Shown: positions 62,878 to 64,000 of the stretch, one piece after another
Numbering within the stretch: the stretch's first letter is position 1
How the letters are laid out: every line of letters begins with the position of its first letter
From: Sitta carolinensis
Lineage: Eukaryota > Chordata > Aves > Passeriformes > Sittidae
NCBI GenBank assembly: GCA_032173965.1
Contig: JAVUNC010000004.1
Span: 5,004,001-5,068,000 of the forward strand
Direction of reading: 5' to 3'
DNA length: 64,000 nt
Notes under the pieces: generated by a model
Seen by the model: the letters and a program-made list of their open reading frames with translations, nothing else
Told to the model about the DNA's origin: nothing
Databases searched by the model: none
Program-made: the position numbers and the translations under genes

Positions 62878-62953
62878 AAAAACTCAATTGCCGACTTTCA
62901 CAGAATTCTGCATACTGGACTGAGTCCATGGTTCGTGTTTGTCTTTCTGCTCT
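62878..62953 (-). CDS. SUPT3H: SUPT3H internal coding exon (first exon of the gene seen in this window)
   Basis: SUPT3H is the vertebrate homologue of yeast Spt3, a nuclear histone-fold subunit of SAGA/STAGA-type co-activators that helps deliver TBP to promoters. On the minus strand this 76-nt exon encodes 25 codons plus one base: it opens [11 protein letters not shown], continues [14 protein letters not shown], and ends with the T of a split serine codon. The match to vertebrate SUPT3H, as I know the family, is nearly exact. The acceptor is TTTTGTCAG just right of 62953 and the donor is GTAAGTA at 62877-62871, so the downstream intron is phase 1. Reading on into the intron gives unrelated sequence after SFC, which confirms the boundary. 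The segment links the acidic middle region to the second histone fold. The preceding exon was not found between 62954 and 64000, so it lies beyond the right edge. Confidence 0.97.
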
Positions 62954-64000
62954 CTGACAAAAGAGTAAAAGTACATGATGTACCTTATTCCAACAAGACT
63001 GCATTCCACAACAGAAATTATAGCACCAAAGCACCCTCGCCACAACCTTGAAGCAACCCTCCCAAATTAAACATGCATTGAACAAGTCAAAATGCAGAAA
63101 TATAAACCACAGATAGGTTATTAGTCTTGTGAGTTAAATTTCCCAGAGGAGCATGTCAATTCCTATTTTCAAAACCTGCCTGCACACTGCTCACCCAGCC
63201 CACTGGTGAGGACTGAGAGGAGAGAGGTGCTGAGCACTGCTGCCCTGACCGAGGTGCTCATTTAAACTAAAGCACATGAGTATTCTGCCTGTGTGTTTAC
63301 AGATGACCAAAAAAAGTAAAATGTTCTCCTGGACTGAGGCCAACATGTTCTGCACCAAGCAGAACTGAACCTGTGTGCTTCTAAATTGTGAAATTAATAA
63401 ATTCCATCACACTGATGTGCCAGACAAAGAGGGGTATTGAAGTGTCCCTTCTCGCACTCAATACACAGTAATAAAAAAATGGTACATTTGTCTGTTTCTC
63501 TTTTTTTTTTTTTAAACTCTTAATTTATGCTTGAATTCTTATACTTCTGAACACTTCAGGAAAAGAAAGGAAATTAGATTGAATTAGAGCTTGTGGGAGA
63601 AAAAATGTCTTCAAATGTTCACTACTGCCTTTAAGAATGTATTTCACAGGGAGTCCAGTGCCAACCAAAAGAATGAATCTCAAAAGAGTCAAGTTATGAA
63701 ACCACAAACACTATGCACACCGTCCTCTCCACATACACAGGATGCTGTAATTGAATCGTGGTTGAAGCAGCATTGAAGTCCATGGTTAGGTCTGAGCAGG
63801 TGCTTGAGTTCTGTTTACTTCAACAGAGCAGGGGCGATTTTCACGAGGTAAAGATCTGGTCTCCACAAGAGATAAAACCTTTCACGTATCAGAGGCAGGA
63901 AGCAGTAGTTAGATTAAAAAGAAGAATTGTCCCTGTCAGAAGCAGACAGCTTAGTCCAATCTCTCAATCAAGCAGACTGTTTTAAGCAACAAGGAAAGGA
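62954..64000 (-). other. SUPT3H: SUPT3H upstream intron, partial
   Basis: Intronic sequence upstream of the exon at 62878-62953, running off the right edge. I looked for the preceding acidic segment of the SPT3 protein and did not find it here. A short poly-T run lies at about 63501-63514. Nothing else stands out. Confidence 0.8.

Noticed and set aside
1..64000. Octamer motif enrichment
   Set aside because: Several ATGCAAAT or inverse sites exist (for example 14185, 14260, 36843, 48681, 51885, 55499), but a handful is expected by chance in AT-rich DNA of this length.

Overview
The window is nuclear DNA from a bird. The main evidence is at least twenty CR1 LINE fragments in both orientations, many ending in the typical ATTCTRTG-type tail. 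The background is AT-rich, and there is no bacterial-style gene packing. Two older CR1 copies resemble elements common in turtles and crocodilians, and at least two MIR-like tRNA-derived SINE relics are present. I cannot narrow the bird to an order from sequence alone.

The only protein-coding gene I can support is SUPT3H, the SPT3 homologue of the SAGA/STAGA co-activator. It lies on the minus strand and enters at the right edge. Five coding exons are visible, in transcript order: 62953-62878, 60171-60059, 59370-59263, 56146-56036 and the last coding segment 9451-9410. Together they give 149 codons plus a stop, in one continuous frame with consensus splice sites. This is the C-terminal part of the protein, including the second histone fold. 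The 5' exons lie beyond position 64000.

The last intron is very large, about 46.6 kb (9452-56035), and fills most of the window. The final exon carries only 13 residues and a stop, so ORF length alone would not find it. The 3' UTR runs leftwards from 9409, and its end is uncertain. From about 7.9 kb to position 1 the sequence appears to be 3' flank, with one long CR1 fragment near 0.9-1.3 kb.

Right side (56-64 kb): four closely spaced exons with introns of 0.7-3.1 kb holding CR1 pieces, a probable MIR relic and A-rich or GAAA repeats. Centre (9.4-56 kb): the giant last intron, with CR1 copies, two ancient CR1s, two MIR-like SINEs, a possible old L2/CR1-clade reverse transcriptase remnant, tandem duplications, purine and pyrimidine tracts, and long unique AT-rich stretches that may contain conserved non-coding elements. 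In vertebrates SUPT3H is next to RUNX2 and its introns are discussed as regulatory territory for RUNX2, so the unique stretches deserve a conservation check.

I found no CRISPR array, operon, intact transposon, rRNA or tRNA gene. I found no convincing undescribed biological system. The most unusual items are the tiny terminal exon across a 46.6 kb intron, a CpG-dense 30-bp exon-like island at 17781-17810, and the ancient retroelement relics.
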